A DNA stretch of 64,000 bases from Pseudomonas sp. 30_B (GCF_017491605.1 NZ_JAFGYY010000009.1:1-64000); one strand, 5' to 3'; positions 16,401-25,088 are shown, counted from the first letter of the stretch. Notes: generated by a model not told the origin, from the sequence alone. Translations and numbers: made by a program.

Positions 16401-18374
16401 TCACTCGACTACGGTTTTGGAAATGGCGGACAGAGTGCTGTTGAACTGCACGGTCTCGTTGAAGCTCTTGACGATGGCACTGAACTTATCCTTGGCACTC
16501 TGCAGTTGCTTGAGCCGCATCCCCAGATCCTCGCTCTTGCGCTTGAGGGAGCTTTCGCGCTCATCCAGCTCGCTGGCGCGCGCGCGCAAGGCGGCCAACT
16601 GCTCGTCGATACGTTGTTGCTCGGCCTGGATCGATTCGGCTCGCTTGAGCGTGGCCTTGTCACGCAGATCGACCGTCTGGGCCAGCTCCTTGAGTGCCTC
16701 GCTGCGCTCCGCCAGCAAGCGATTGTTCTCGGTCGCCATGCGATCCAGATTGGCCTTGGCTTCCTTGAGATGGTTCTCCAATTGCAGCAGACGCTCCTCC
16801 TTGTCGCTGGCCAGGCGTTCGCGCTCCTGCAACTGGTTGTTCCACTCCTCCAGTTCCTCCTGCAGGCGCCCTGCAGCCTGCTTCTGCTGACTCAGACCCT
16901 GGGCCATGCCGGCGAGCGAGTTCAGCGTGCTCTGGACATCGCAGAGCACATCATCCGGATCGGCATCGAGCTGAGGAACGCTCAGTGCGGCAGCTACTTC
17001 CCGCAATTCCGCCGAGCAGATCGGAGCGGAAACGCCCGGGGTCTCTGCTTCGGGTATCACATCGTGCATTTCAGTCATTACAGATTCCTTCTGGATCAAG
17101 ATTCCCTGAAGCACTGCTGCTTCAAGGCTGCTGTTTGCCACCAAGCTTGCGTCCGCCGCGTGTGCTGCCGGCTCGTCCGATGTCGCCACCGCTGGCGTAC
17201 CGACTGCCGTTGCATGGCCCGCCTCCTCCAGGCTCGACACCATCGCGCCGGAGAACTCGTGCTCGCGGCGTTCTTCAGCGGCGGAGACCGTCTCCGGAAA
17301 TTGCTCGGGCTCGGCCAGCGCAACAACGGCCGGGGCTTCCGGCTCGTGCGCTTCATGGGAAGACACGATCTCCGGCGCAGGCTGCTCGGCGACATCCGCA
17401 ACCGCAGGCTCATCCTGCGCAACAACAACCGGCACCTCCTCCGCTTGCGGTTCGAAGGACGACTCCACGTCCGGAGTGGGCTCCTCTGCAACATCCGCAA
17501 CCGCAGGCTCATCCAGCGCAACAACAGCCGGGGCTTCCACCGCTTGCGGTGCAGAGAATGCAACCACCTCTGCAGCTGGTTGTTCGGCAGCATCAGCTAC
17601 TGCCGACTCCGCCATCGCGGCAACGCCCGGCTCTTCCGCCACTCGCGGCTCGGTGAACGTCATCGTCTCCAGCACGGGGGGCTCGACATCGGTTTCAACT
17701 GGCGACTCGGCAGACGGCGAGACCGTCGCCTCCTGCGGCTCAGGCGATGCAAGGTCAACGGCAGACGAATCGGCCGGTTCGAATAGAGGAGGGTCAGTGG
17801 GCTCGGCCAGAGCGTCACGCGATGCCGCAAGCGAGTCGCTCAGAAACTCCAGGTCAATGGCATCCGGCGACACCCTTTCCGCGGGTCCAAACACTTGCAG
17901 CGCGTCCTCTCCCTGCCCCGCAACAGTGTAGTGAGACGAAGGCGCCTGCTCCGGCCCTGAAGCATCCGGTTCTTCAGCGGAATGGGCTGTTTGCGCTTCC
18001 TCGTTCTGCAGCCTGGTCAAACGGGCCACCTGGGCGAAGTCGAGAATAATGTCCGTGCACAACTCGAAGCCGAGGCCGGAAATCGTCGGGATCTCGTCCG
18101 GGTCCATCGGACTTGTCAGGACGCTTGCTGGCGCCGGGCGCCTGGCCAGCAGACCGGCTCTCGCCAGCAGGTGCAACCACGACCGCGGAGCCAGGGGCGG
18201 CAGCCTGATGCCTTGGAACGTCAATTCACGCGTGGCCGGCAAACTCAGGGCACGCCTGCGCCAGGGGCGCCCCCAGCAGATGGCGGAGGCATTGTGCACG
18301 GCCAGCGAAATCAGCTTGGCGCGATGTTCGGGGCCAGCCGGGAGTGGCCCGGTAGCAGTTTGAAGCTGGGTCAT
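16401..18374 (-). CDS. Coiled-coil protein B with repeats (paralogue of protein A), function unknown
   Basis: A 657-residue protein; the ATG at 18374 has GGAAGG just upstream. The N-terminal ~130 residues are a folded-looking basic region (WRRRALSLPATRELTFQG). Residues ~135-430 are acidic, Pro/Ala/Val/Glu-rich, and contain three degenerate repeats of 33 residues. Residues 476-657 form the coiled-coil domain shared with protein A, with tail IVKSFNETVQFN...SAISKTV. An in-frame ATG at residue 433 (position 17078) is preceded by AGAAGGA about 7 bases away, giving a 225-residue short form almost the same length as that of protein A. No signal peptide or membrane helix is visible. It lies upstream of the degenerate response regulator on the same strand. 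A structural or scaffolding role is only a guess. Confidence 0.75.
   Translation of the reverse strand: MTQLQTATGPLPAGPEHRAKLISLAVHNASAICWGRPWRRRALSLPATRELTFQGIRLPPLAPRSWLHLLARAGLLARRPAPASVLTSPMDPDEIPTISGLGFELCTDIILDFAQVARLTRLQNEEAQTAHSAEEPDASGPEQAPSSHYTVAGQGEDALQVFGPAERVSPDAIDLEFLSDSLAASRDALAEPTDPPLFEPADSSAVDLASPEPQEATVSPSAESPVETDVEPPVLETMTFTEPRVAEEPGVAAMAESAVADAAEQPAAEVVAFSAPQAVEAPAVVALDEPAVADVAEEPTPDVESSFEPQAEEVPVVVAQDEPAVADVAEQPAPEIVSSHEAHEPEAPAVVALAEPEQFPETVSAAEERREHEFSGAMVSSLEEAGHATAVGTPAVATSDEPAAHAADASLVANSSLEAAVLQGILIQKESVMTEMHDVIPEAETPGVSAPICSAELREVAAALSVPQLDADPDDVLCDVQSTLNSLAGMAQGLSQQKQAAGRLQEELEEWNNQLQERERLASDKEERLLQLENHLKEAKANLDRMATENNRLLAERSEALKELAQTVDLRDKATLKRAESIQAEQQRIDEQLAALRARASELDERESSLKRKSEDLGMRLKQLQSAKDKFSAIVKSFNETVQFNSTLSAISKTVVE
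17310..17608 (-). repeat. Three tandem 99-bp coding repeats inside coiled-coil gene B
   Basis: Three consecutive 33-residue units begin (S/P)AVAD(A/V)AE(Q/E)P and end AP(A/V)VVA(L/Q)(D/A)E. They are imperfect at protein and DNA level, so they are old or under weak constraint. They form an extended acidic linker between the N-terminal region and the coiled coil. Boundaries are approximate. Confidence 0.7.
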
Positions 18375-18508
18375 GGTTACCTTCCAGCAGGGCGTGGAAA
18401 CGGCGCAAGTGTCGCTTGACCGATAAGGTGGCGTTATCAGGCTTTCCTGATCTGCCCCGGGAATATTCCGATCACCTCAAGCACATCGAGCACCACGCCG
18501 CAGAGAGC

Positions 18509-18742
18509 TCACCCACGACGCGACAGCTTCGACGAAAAGCCGCCCACTGAACGGTCGCGCAGGATGTGCACCAGATCCAACAGCGTCGTCAGCACGAACA
18601 ACGGCACGATGAGCATGAGCATCGACGGCACGAACCCACCTGCGCTGTCCGGCATCACGACCAACGAACCGGCCATCAGCACGATTGCCAGGATGATCAC
18701 CAGCTTCATCAGCACCGACGCAAAGTCGACGATCTCGTCCAT
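18509..18742 (-). CDS. Small two-helix membrane protein
   Basis: A 77-residue hypothetical protein with two predicted membrane helices, LMKLVIILAIVLMAGSLVVM and a second around MLMLIVPLFVLTTLLDLV, and a short basic C-terminal tail (KLSRRG). The ATG at 18742 is preceded by GGAG at about 6 bases; a TTG at 18763 would add seven residues. It sits upstream of coiled-coil gene B on the same strand with a 134-bp gap, and is divergent from the OmpA-fusion gene. I do not recognise the family. Confidence 0.6.
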   Translation of the reverse strand: MDEIVDFASVLMKLVIILAIVLMAGSLVVMPDSAGGFVPSMLMLIVPLFVLTTLLDLVHILRDRSVGGFSSKLSRRG

Positions 18743-18938
18743 CTCGATCTCCAGAACTCTCAATACGAGCGCTTGTATACCGGCGCTGAAAAGGAGCGGA
18801 AATCGGAAACTTCCTGCAAGCCGTCAGTCATGTCCGAAGGCTGCGAAAACAGCTCTGCAATGCAGCAAAGCGTCATACCGATGCAATGATTCCGACTTAA
18901 TCTGCCGCGCCATCGATGCCTCAAATGGAAGTTGCTCA

Positions 18939-20321
18939 ATGTCGTACAAGCCGAGCGCCGCCGATGCTCAGGCCTGGCCCGTCACCATCGCCTGGTTGAT
19001 CATCGGATTCATCTGCTACGCGTTCCCCTGGCAGGCCTTTGCCGCCCTGCCCTCGTCCCAGGGCAGTGAACCGGTGCTGCGCATCCAGGGCTCCAACACC
19101 ATCGGTGCACACCTGTTGCCGGAGCTGGTGAAGGGCCTGCTGGTAAGCGAGGGCTACAGCAACGTCAGTGCTCAACCGGGCACGGCGGAAAACGAACAAC
19201 GCATCATTGGCCGCAGCCAGGACGGCAGGGAGGCCATCGTCGACCTGGCCGCCCACGGCTCCAGCACCGGCTTCGTCGCGCTCAAGGACAACAGCGCCGA
19301 GCTGGCCGCCGCCTCGCGCCCGATCAAGGACGCCGAAGCAGCGGGCCTGTCGGCATCGGGCAACCTGCGCAGCGCCAAGGCCGAACAGGTGATCGGCATC
19401 GACGGCCTGGCGATCATCGTCAACCCGGCAAACGCCCTGGAAGAGCTGACCACCGACAATCTCGCGCGCGTCTTCTCCGGCGAAGTGAAGACCTGGGAGG
19501 AACTCGGCGGGCGCGGCGGCGCGATCCGACTTTACGCCCGCGATGACAACTCCGGGACCTTCGACACCTTCAAGGAACTGGTGCTGGCCAGCCACGGCAA
19601 GACCCTGGCCAACGGCGCGCAACGATTCGAGTCGAGCGACCAGTTGTCCGCGCAGGTCAGCGCCGACCCGCAAGGAATCGGTTTCGTCGGCCTGTCGTCG
19701 ATCCAGAAGGCCAAGGCGCTGCGTATCGCCGACGGCAACTCCCTCGCGATGCCGCCCTCCACCACACTGATCGCCACCGAGGACTATCCGCTGTCGCGCC
19801 GCCTGTACCTCTATATGAAGCCCGAGGAGAGCAACCGCTGGGCCCATGCGCTGTTGCAGTTCGCCCAGGGTGACCAGGGGCAGGCGCTGGTCAGTACGAG
19901 CGGTTTCGTCGGCCAACGCGTCCAGGCGGTGAAAATGGCGCCACGGGCCGGCATGCCGGAGGCGTACCAGACCCTGGCGCGTGATGCCCGGCGCCTGTCG
20001 GTGAACTTCCGCTTCCGCGAGGGCAGTGCCACCCTCGACAACAAGGCCCAGCGCGATGTCGACCGCCTGCTGGCATACCTGCAGCAGAACGGCAAGATGA
20101 CCAAGCAGGCAGTGCTGGTCGGCTTCGGCGATCCGAAACAGGACCCCGCACGCGCCGAGCTGCTCTCCAAGCTCCGCGCCATGGCGGTGCGCCGCGAGCT
20201 GGCCAAGGACGGCGTGATGTTCCGTGAGATCAGTGGCCTGGGCGATGCCTTGCCGGTTGCGGCCAACAACGACAATGACGGACGGGTGAAGAACCGTCGC
20301 GTCGAGGTCTGGGTCTACTGA
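18939..20321 (+). CDS. Phosphate-type periplasmic binding domain fused to OmpA-like C-terminal domain
   Basis: A 460-residue envelope protein. An N-terminal hydrophobic segment (about residues 14-35) serves as signal peptide or anchor. A PstS-like type II periplasmic-binding domain follows: RIQGSNTIGAHLLPEL, then GIDGLAIIVNPAN, VFSGEVKTWEELGG and RDDNSGTFDTFKELVL, the last resembling the phosphate-binding loop of PstS. Residues ~340-460 are an OmpA/MotB peptidoglycan-binding domain (VNFRFREGSATLDNKAQRDVDRL ... NRRVEVWVY). The family may tether a ligand-binding module to the cell wall. No transport genes are nearby, so a sensing or scavenging role is inferred only. The ATG is preceded by GGAAG. 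It is divergent from the small membrane protein gene. Confidence 0.82.
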   Translation: MSYKPSAADAQAWPVTIAWLIIGFICYAFPWQAFAALPSSQGSEPVLRIQGSNTIGAHLLPELVKGLLVSEGYSNVSAQPGTAENEQRIIGRSQDGREAIVDLAAHGSSTGFVALKDNSAELAAASRPIKDAEAAGLSASGNLRSAKAEQVIGIDGLAIIVNPANALEELTTDNLARVFSGEVKTWEELGGRGGAIRLYARDDNSGTFDTFKELVLASHGKTLANGAQRFESSDQLSAQVSADPQGIGFVGLSSIQKAKALRIADGNSLAMPPSTTLIATEDYPLSRRLYLYMKPEESNRWAHALLQFAQGDQGQALVSTSGFVGQRVQAVKMAPRAGMPEAYQTLARDARRLSVNFRFREGSATLDNKAQRDVDRLLAYLQQNGKMTKQAVLVGFGDPKQDPARAELLSKLRAMAVRRELAKDGVMFREISGLGDALPVAANNDNDGRVKNRRVEVWVY

Positions 20322-20451
20322 TCCTGCCGGCGATCGGCGTCCAGACTTTCGTGCAAGTGCCGATCGCCCCGCCTGAACCGATGTAGGAACTTGTTACGTT
20401 CCATCGCTTGCCTGCGCCGGGTGCTCTGCTATTTTTCCGCGAGTGACGCCG

Positions 20452-20519
20452 GGCCCCTCTGACGGTTGCCAACCGCCATGTCGGAGTCACTTTTCGACAA
20501 CGACACCAAGGGAGGGGCC
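20452..20519 (+). promoter_or_regulatory. Structured 5' leader of terC that can mask its ribosome-binding site
   Basis: An outer stem pairs GGCCCCTC (20452-20459) with GAGGGGCC (20512-20519), which contains the Shine-Dalgarno sequence of terC. Two hairpins lie inside: CGGTT/AACCG (20463-20475) and TGTCG/CGACA (20479-20499). The result is a three-way junction ending 2 nt before the ATG. In E. coli the homologous alx gene is controlled by a yybP-ykoY manganese/pH riboswitch. I see the structural logic but not a clear match to that consensus. Confidence 0.6.
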
Positions 20520-20521
20520 AC

Positions 20522-21565
20522 ATGACAGCTCTGCACGCCTTTTTGACCGAACCATTCCTCGGAACCGCCACCTGGTTCTGGCTGGCCTTCCTGGCCATCG
20601 TGATTCTCCTGCTCGTACTTGACCTCGGCGTTCTGCAACGCGATCACCATGAGATCGGGGTGCGCGAAAGCCTGATGCTCTCCGCCGGCTACTTCGCCTG
20701 CGGCCTGGCCTTCGGCGGCTGGGTCTGGTTCGAGTTCGGCGCCACCCGCGCGGTGGAGTACTACACCGGTTTCCTCGTCGAACAGTCGCTGTCGATGGAC
20801 AATGTGTTCGTCATGGCGATGATCTTCGGCTTCTTCGGCATCCCCCGCCGCTACCAGCACCAGGTGCTGTTCTGGGGCATCCTCGGCGCCATCGTCATGC
20901 GCGCGCTGATGATCGGCCTGGGCGCCGCGCTGGTGAAGGAGTTCGAATGGATCATGTACGTGTTCGGCGCCTTCCTGCTGTTCAGCGGCGTGAAGATGCT
21001 GTTCAGCAAGCACGACGACGAACCGGACCTGGCGAACAACCCGGTACTGAGATTTCTGCGCAAGCACATCCGCATGACCGACACGATCCACGAGCACCAC
21101 TTCTTCGTGAAGATGCCGGATGCCTCGGGCAAGCTGGTGCGTTTCGCCACCCCGCTGTTCCTGGCGCTGGTCCTGATCGAGCTGGCGGACCTGGTGTTCG
21201 CCGTGGACAGCGTGCCGGCGATCTTCGCCATCACCCAGGACCCGTTCATCGTCTACACCTCGAACATCTTCGCCATCCTCGGCCTGCGCGCCCTGTACTT
21301 CTCGCTGGCGGCGATGATCCACCGCTTCGTCTACCTGAAGTACGCCCTGGCCCTGGTGCTGGTGTTCATCGGCACGAAGATTTTCCTCCACGGTTTCATC
21401 GGCAAGGTTCCCGCCGCCCTGTCGCTTGGCGTAACCTTCGGCCTGCTCGCCGGTGGCATCCTGCTATCGTTGATCAAGACCCGTAACGCCAGCCAGGAGC
21501 CGCTGGAAATCGTGAGCCAGGAGAGTGTGCATGCAAGCACTGGAGGTGAGGATCGAAACCGTTGA
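20522..21565 (+). CDS. TerC/Alx-family integral membrane protein (probable metal exporter)
   Basis: A 347-residue polytopic inner-membrane protein with about nine hydrophobic segments. TerC hallmarks are FLVEQSLSMDNVFVMAMIF and IELADLVFAVDSVPAIFAIT, whose buried acidic residues are thought to bind metal. In E. coli, Alx is implicated in manganese export under alkaline conditions; the same role here is inferred. The ATG at 20522 follows GGGAGGGG, which is also the 3' arm of a long stem in the leader. The 3' end overlaps a small downstream ORF by 35 bp. Confidence 0.9.
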   Translation: MTALHAFLTEPFLGTATWFWLAFLAIVILLLVLDLGVLQRDHHEIGVRESLMLSAGYFACGLAFGGWVWFEFGATRAVEYYTGFLVEQSLSMDNVFVMAMIFGFFGIPRRYQHQVLFWGILGAIVMRALMIGLGAALVKEFEWIMYVFGAFLLFSGVKMLFSKHDDEPDLANNPVLRFLRKHIRMTDTIHEHHFFVKMPDASGKLVRFATPLFLALVLIELADLVFAVDSVPAIFAITQDPFIVYTSNIFAILGLRALYFSLAAMIHRFVYLKYALALVLVFIGTKIFLHGFIGKVPAALSLGVTFGLLAGGILLSLIKTRNASQEPLEIVSQESVHASTGGEDRNR

Positions 21566-21725
21566 GTTTCGCGGCCAGTCCTACTGGCAGGTCCGCCTCG
21601 GTCGTCGTGCGCTGCGCTTCCCTCACGAGGCCGCTGCGCGGGCCTTTGCCGCCCAGTTGCATACGCGACGGGAGTGGTGGCTGGAGCAGGCCAGGGCCGA
21701 CACGTCGGAGCCCTCAGAGCCGTAA
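21531..21725 (+). CDS. Small conserved-looking protein overlapping the terC end
   Basis: A 64-residue ORF starting inside the last codons of terC, with CCAGGAGAG upstream of the ATG. It encodes an amphipathic, Arg/Glu-rich protein (EVRIETVEFRGQSYWQVRLG). No signal or membrane helix. The overlap and RBS suggest a translationally coupled two-gene operon. I cannot assign a function. Confidence 0.55.
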   Translation: MQALEVRIETVEFRGQSYWQVRLGRRALRFPHEAAARAFAAQLHTRREWWLEQARADTSEPSEP

Positions 21726-21733
21726 CCTCGCTT

Positions 21734-22110
21734 GTAGGAGAAGATTTGTCCTCGATGCTGCTTCAGCGCAAGGGCTGTCGCAGGCATGGCCAGCTCCTAC
21801 AACAGCCTGTGAACCCAGCGTTCCCCTGTAGGAGCGGGCCATGCCCGCGATTGCGCCCAGAGGGCGCCGCTGAATAAGAAAAAGGCCCGCATCAGCTCCG
21901 TAGGGCGCATAACCCGGAACGGGTTATCCGCCGATGGCATCGATGGCGGATAACGCCGTAGGCGTTATGCGCCCTACCCGCTGGCCAGTTGCACATCGCG
22001 GACGGAGTCCGCTCCTACCGTCTTCTGGATCCCCGCGTTCGCGGGGATGACGATTGCGGAGCGCGGTGCACGACATCGTCACTCCCGCGAACGCGGGACA
22101 GCGCTTGCGC
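21734..22110. repeat. Cluster of intergenic inverted repeats
   Basis: This gene-free stretch holds several palindromic units. One runs 21734-21800 with GTAGGAG/CTCCTAC ends. Another runs 21900-21977 with 14-bp arms GTAGGGCGCATAAC / GTTATGCGCCCTAC. A third pairs CCCGCGTTCGCGGG with CCCGCGAACGCGGG (22032-22097). These are REP-like elements of the families repeated elsewhere in the window. No ORF with real coding character is present. Confidence 0.75.
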
Positions 22111-22200
22111 TGAACGCACTTCAGTGCGGCCCGAAGGGTGAGCGTAGCGAATAGCCCAAAAGACAGTTGCTCCTACGCACAGCATGACTCCCCGCCAATG

Positions 22201-22228
22201 AAAAAGGCCCGCATCAGCGGGCCTTTTT
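22201..22228 (-). terminator. Rho-independent terminator of the acyl-CoA dehydrogenase gene
   Basis: A 12-bp perfect stem AAAAAGGCCCGC / GCGGGCCTTTTT closes a 4-nt loop 15 bp beyond the stop codon, giving T-tracts on both strands. Confidence 0.85.
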
Positions 22229-22242
22229 CATTGAGCTTGCGA

Positions 22243-23472
22243 TCAGCGACCGCTGCGCAGCATTTCCTTGGGCACGTACTTGCCGATCTCGAACTTGCCG
22301 ATGGCCGCGCGGTGCACTTCGTCCGGGCCATCAGCCAGGCGCAGGGTGCGCTGCATCGCATAGAAGTACGCCAGCGGGGTGTCGTTGGAAACACCGGCGC
22401 CGCCGTGCATCTGGATGGCGCGGTCGATCACCTGCAGGGCGACGTTGGGCGCCACGACTTTGATCTGGGCGATCTCGCTCTGGGCGATCTTGTTGCCGAC
22501 GGTGTCCATCATGTACGCGGCATTGAGGGTCAGCAGGCGGGCCTGGTTGATCTCGATGCGCGAGTTGGCGATGTGGTCGATGTTGCCGCCCAGGCGCGCC
22601 AGCGGCTTGCCGAAGGCGGTGCGGCTGACGGCGCGCTTGCACATCAGTTCCAGCGCGCGTTCGGCCATGCCGATGGAACGCATGCAGTGGTGGATACGAC
22701 CCGGGCCGAGGCGCCCCTGGGCGATCTCGAAGCCACGGCCTTCGCCGAGCAGCACGTTCTCATAGGGGACGCGCACGTTTTCGAACAGCACTTCGGCATG
22801 GCCGTGCGGGGCGTCGTCGTAGCCAAACACCGGCAGCGGGCGGAGGATCTTCACGCCGGGCGCGTCGGTGGGCACCAGGATCATCGAGTGCTGCTGGTGG
22901 CGCGGCGCGTCGGGATTGGTCAGGCCCATGAAGATCATGATCTTGCAGCGCGGGTCGCAGGCACCGGAGGTCCACCACTTGCGGCCGTTGATCACCCACT
23001 CGTCACCGTCGCGCACCGCGTTGGCCTGCATGTTGGTGGCGTCGGACGAGGCCACACCCGGCTCGGTCATGGCGAAGGCGGAGCGGATCTCGCCACGCAG
23101 CAGCGGTTCCAGCCAGGTGCGTTTGTGCTCCTCGGTGCCGTAGCGCACCAGCACTTCCATGTTGCCGGTGTCCGGCGCGGAGCAGTTGAACGGCTCGGAG
23201 CCGATCAGCGAGCGGCCCATGATCTCGGCCAGCGGCGCGTATTCCATGTTGGTCAGGCCGGCGCCCAGTTCGGACTCGGGCAGGAACAGGTTCCACAGGC
23301 CCTCGGCCTTGGCGCGGGCCTTGAGCTCTTCCATGATCGCGGTGGGCTGCCAGCGGTCGCCCTGGGCCACTTGCTCGTCGAACACCTTCTCGGCGGGATA
23401 GACGTAGGCTTCCATGAACGCGGTGACGCGCTCACGCAGATCCTGAACCTTGGCGGAATAAGCGAAATCCAT
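22243..23472 (-). CDS. Acyl-CoA dehydrogenase (ACAD10/11-like)
   Basis: FAD enzyme introducing the alpha-beta double bond into an acyl-CoA; 409 residues. Signatures include [15 protein letters not shown] (FAD/substrate loop), [14 protein letters not shown], and the C-terminal [15 protein letters not shown], whose acidic residue is the likely catalytic base as in ACAD10/11-type enzymes rather than the classical YEGT. It stands alone with its own terminator and is divergent from a LysR gene, which probably regulates it. From memory it corresponds to PA2550 of PAO1. The exact acyl chain is not predictable. Confidence 0.9.
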   Translation of the reverse strand: MDFAYSAKVQDLRERVTAFMEAYVYPAEKVFDEQVAQGDRWQPTAIMEELKARAKAEGLWNLFLPESELGAGLTNMEYAPLAEIMGRSLIGSEPFNCSAPDTGNMEVLVRYGTEEHKRTWLEPLLRGEIRSAFAMTEPGVASSDATNMQANAVRDGDEWVINGRKWWTSGACDPRCKIMIFMGLTNPDAPRHQQHSMILVPTDAPGVKILRPLPVFGYDDAPHGHAEVLFENVRVPYENVLLGEGRGFEIAQGRLGPGRIHHCMRSIGMAERALELMCKRAVSRTAFGKPLARLGGNIDHIANSRIEINQARLLTLNAAYMMDTVGNKIAQSEIAQIKVVAPNVALQVIDRAIQMHGGAGVSNDTPLAYFYAMQRTLRLADGPDEVHRAAIGKFEIGKYVPKEMLRSGR

Positions 23473-23559
23473 GGGGGCTACCTTCTGGCGGCGGGTTGTT
23501 TGTCGTGGTGATGATGCTAGAACAGCAACGAGGATTTACCCAGCCTATTATCCGAATCA

Positions 23560-23571
23560 ATGAACATTCAT
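23560..23571. promoter_or_regulatory. Candidate LysR operator in a divergent promoter region
   Basis: The 169-bp space between the divergent acyl-CoA dehydrogenase and LysR genes contains ATGAACATTCAT, an inverted repeat with ATGAA/TTCAT arms. It is nested in a looser TTAT-N18-ATAA symmetry (23548-23573). It is AT-rich relative to its surroundings and sits where a LysR binding site would be expected. Confidence 0.4.
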
Positions 23572-23641
23572 AACCCATATGGACCTGGGCGCAGGTTCGG
23601 GTATGATCGAGCGCAGAACAACTAAAAAGCGGAGCCCTGGA

Positions 23642-24571
23642 ATGAACCTCAGCAAGGTCGATCTGAACCTGTTCATTGTCTTCGATGCGATCTACACCGA
23701 AGCCAACCTGACGCGCGCCGGACAGATCGTCGGCATTACCCAGCCCGCCGTCTCCAACGCCCTCGCCCGCCTGCGCGAAACCTTCAACGACCCGCTGTTC
23801 GTGCGTACTGCACAGGGCATGGTGCCCACGCCCATGGCGCAGAACATCATCGGGCCGGTGCGCAATGCGCTGCAGCTGTTGCGCATCTCGGTGCAGGAAA
23901 GCCGCACCTTCACGCCTACACAGGCGAACAAGACCTACCGCATCAGCATGACCGACCTCACCGAGGCCGTGATCCTGCCGCCGCTGTTCCAGCGCCTGCG
24001 CCGCCAGGCGCCGAACGTGCACATCGAGAGCTTCCTCTCCAAGCGCCGCGAGACCACCAAGGAACTGGCCGCCGGCCGCCTGGACTTCGCCGTGGACGCG
24101 CCGCTGAACACCGACCCGCAGGTGCGCCACGTCAAGCTGATGGAGGACCGCTACGTCTGCGCCATGCGCCAGGGCCACCCGCTGGCCAAGGACAAGCTGA
24201 CGCTGGAGGAATACCTGTCGGTGGCGCACATCCAGATTTCCAGCCGTCGCAGCGGCCTGGGCTATGTGGATCTGTCGCTGGGCAAGATGGGCCTGCAGCG
24301 CAAGATTGCCCTGCGCTCGCAGCACTATCTGATGGCCTCCACCGTGGTGCAACAGACCGACATGGTGGTGACCGTGCCCGAGCGTTTCGCCCGTCACCAC
24401 GGATTGCATTTCGTCAACCTGCCGGTGAACGACGTGCCCAGGCTGGAAACCCACCTGTACTGGCACGAAAGCACCGACCAGGACCCGGCCAACCGCTGGA
24501 TGCGCGAGCAGATCATCGAGCTGTGCCAGCAAGTGACGGCGCGGGAGCGTGAGGCGGCGCAACAAGCATGA
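23642..24571 (+). CDS. LysR-family transcriptional regulator
   Basis: A 309-residue LTTR. The N-terminal winged HTH reads DLNLFIVFDAIYTEANLTRAG ... ITQPAVSNALARLRETFNDP, followed by a NodD/LeuO-like substrate-binding domain (YRISMTDLTEAVILPPLFQRL). The ATG at 23642 has GGAG upstream. It is divergent from the acyl-CoA dehydrogenase, so that gene is the expected target; the beta-oxidation operon at 25-30 kb may be a second one. Ligand unknown. Confidence 0.9.
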   Translation: MNLSKVDLNLFIVFDAIYTEANLTRAGQIVGITQPAVSNALARLRETFNDPLFVRTAQGMVPTPMAQNIIGPVRNALQLLRISVQESRTFTPTQANKTYRISMTDLTEAVILPPLFQRLRRQAPNVHIESFLSKRRETTKELAAGRLDFAVDAPLNTDPQVRHVKLMEDRYVCAMRQGHPLAKDKLTLEEYLSVAHIQISSRRSGLGYVDLSLGKMGLQRKIALRSQHYLMASTVVQQTDMVVTVPERFARHHGLHFVNLPVNDVPRLETHLYWHESTDQDPANRWMREQIIELCQQVTAREREAAQQA

Positions 24572-24580
24572 TTGCTATTC

Positions 24581-24836
24581 GTAGGAGCGACTCCGTCCGC
24601 GATTGGCCTGGCAGCGAGGTTGATCGCGGACGGAGTCCGCTCCTACAGGTTGAACCCTGCGCGACATTCAACCCACGCGCCGTACCCGCTCTCGTAGGAG
24701 CGGAGCTTCTCCGCGATGCTCTTCAGCGACGCTAGGCCTTCGCGGACAAGGTCCGCTCCTACAAGAGCCCCCGCGCACCGATATCTCTCTGTAGGAGCGC
24801 GCCATGCGCGCGATCGCGGGCATGGCCCGCTCCTAC
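24581..24836. repeat. Three GTAGGAGCG-type inverted repeats
   Basis: Three consecutive REP-like units lie at 24581-24646, 24694-24762 and 24791-24836. Each begins GTAGGAGCG and ends CGCTCCTAC or similar, with internal palindromes such as CTCCGTCCGCGAT. They fill the space between the LysR gene and the next operon. Confidence 0.8.
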
Positions 24837-24961
24837 AGGGAAACGCCAACGTCACCTGCGCGTTTTGCAGGGTTCATAACGTTCGAAACAATAAGCCGCC
24901 CGCAGCCCCGCCCTGCCGAAGTGCCTGTCCAACGAACAGGCCGGGGTCTGCCGGCGAACCC

Positions 24962-25088
24962 GTAGGGCGTATAACGCTCCGCGTTATACGCCGATTGACC
25001 TTGATTCAGAGCGCTTCGAACTTGGCCCTGGAGCTGGCGGCATAGCCTGGAGTAACGGCGTACAACCGCAAACGGTTGTACGCCCTAC
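24962..25088. repeat. 127-bp GTAGGGCG-type element, copy 1
   Basis: Begins GTAGGGCGTATAACGC and ends GTTGTACGCCCTAC. Internal short palindromes (ATAACGCTCCGCGTTAT and ACAACCGCAAACGGTTGT) lie near each end. A second copy of exactly the same length lies at 38541-38667, with conserved ends and a divergent middle. Confidence 0.8.

Noticed and set aside
24581..25088. Possible CRISPR array
   Set aside because: The repeats are inverted, vary in length and spacing, and no cas gene is near; they are REP-like palindromes.
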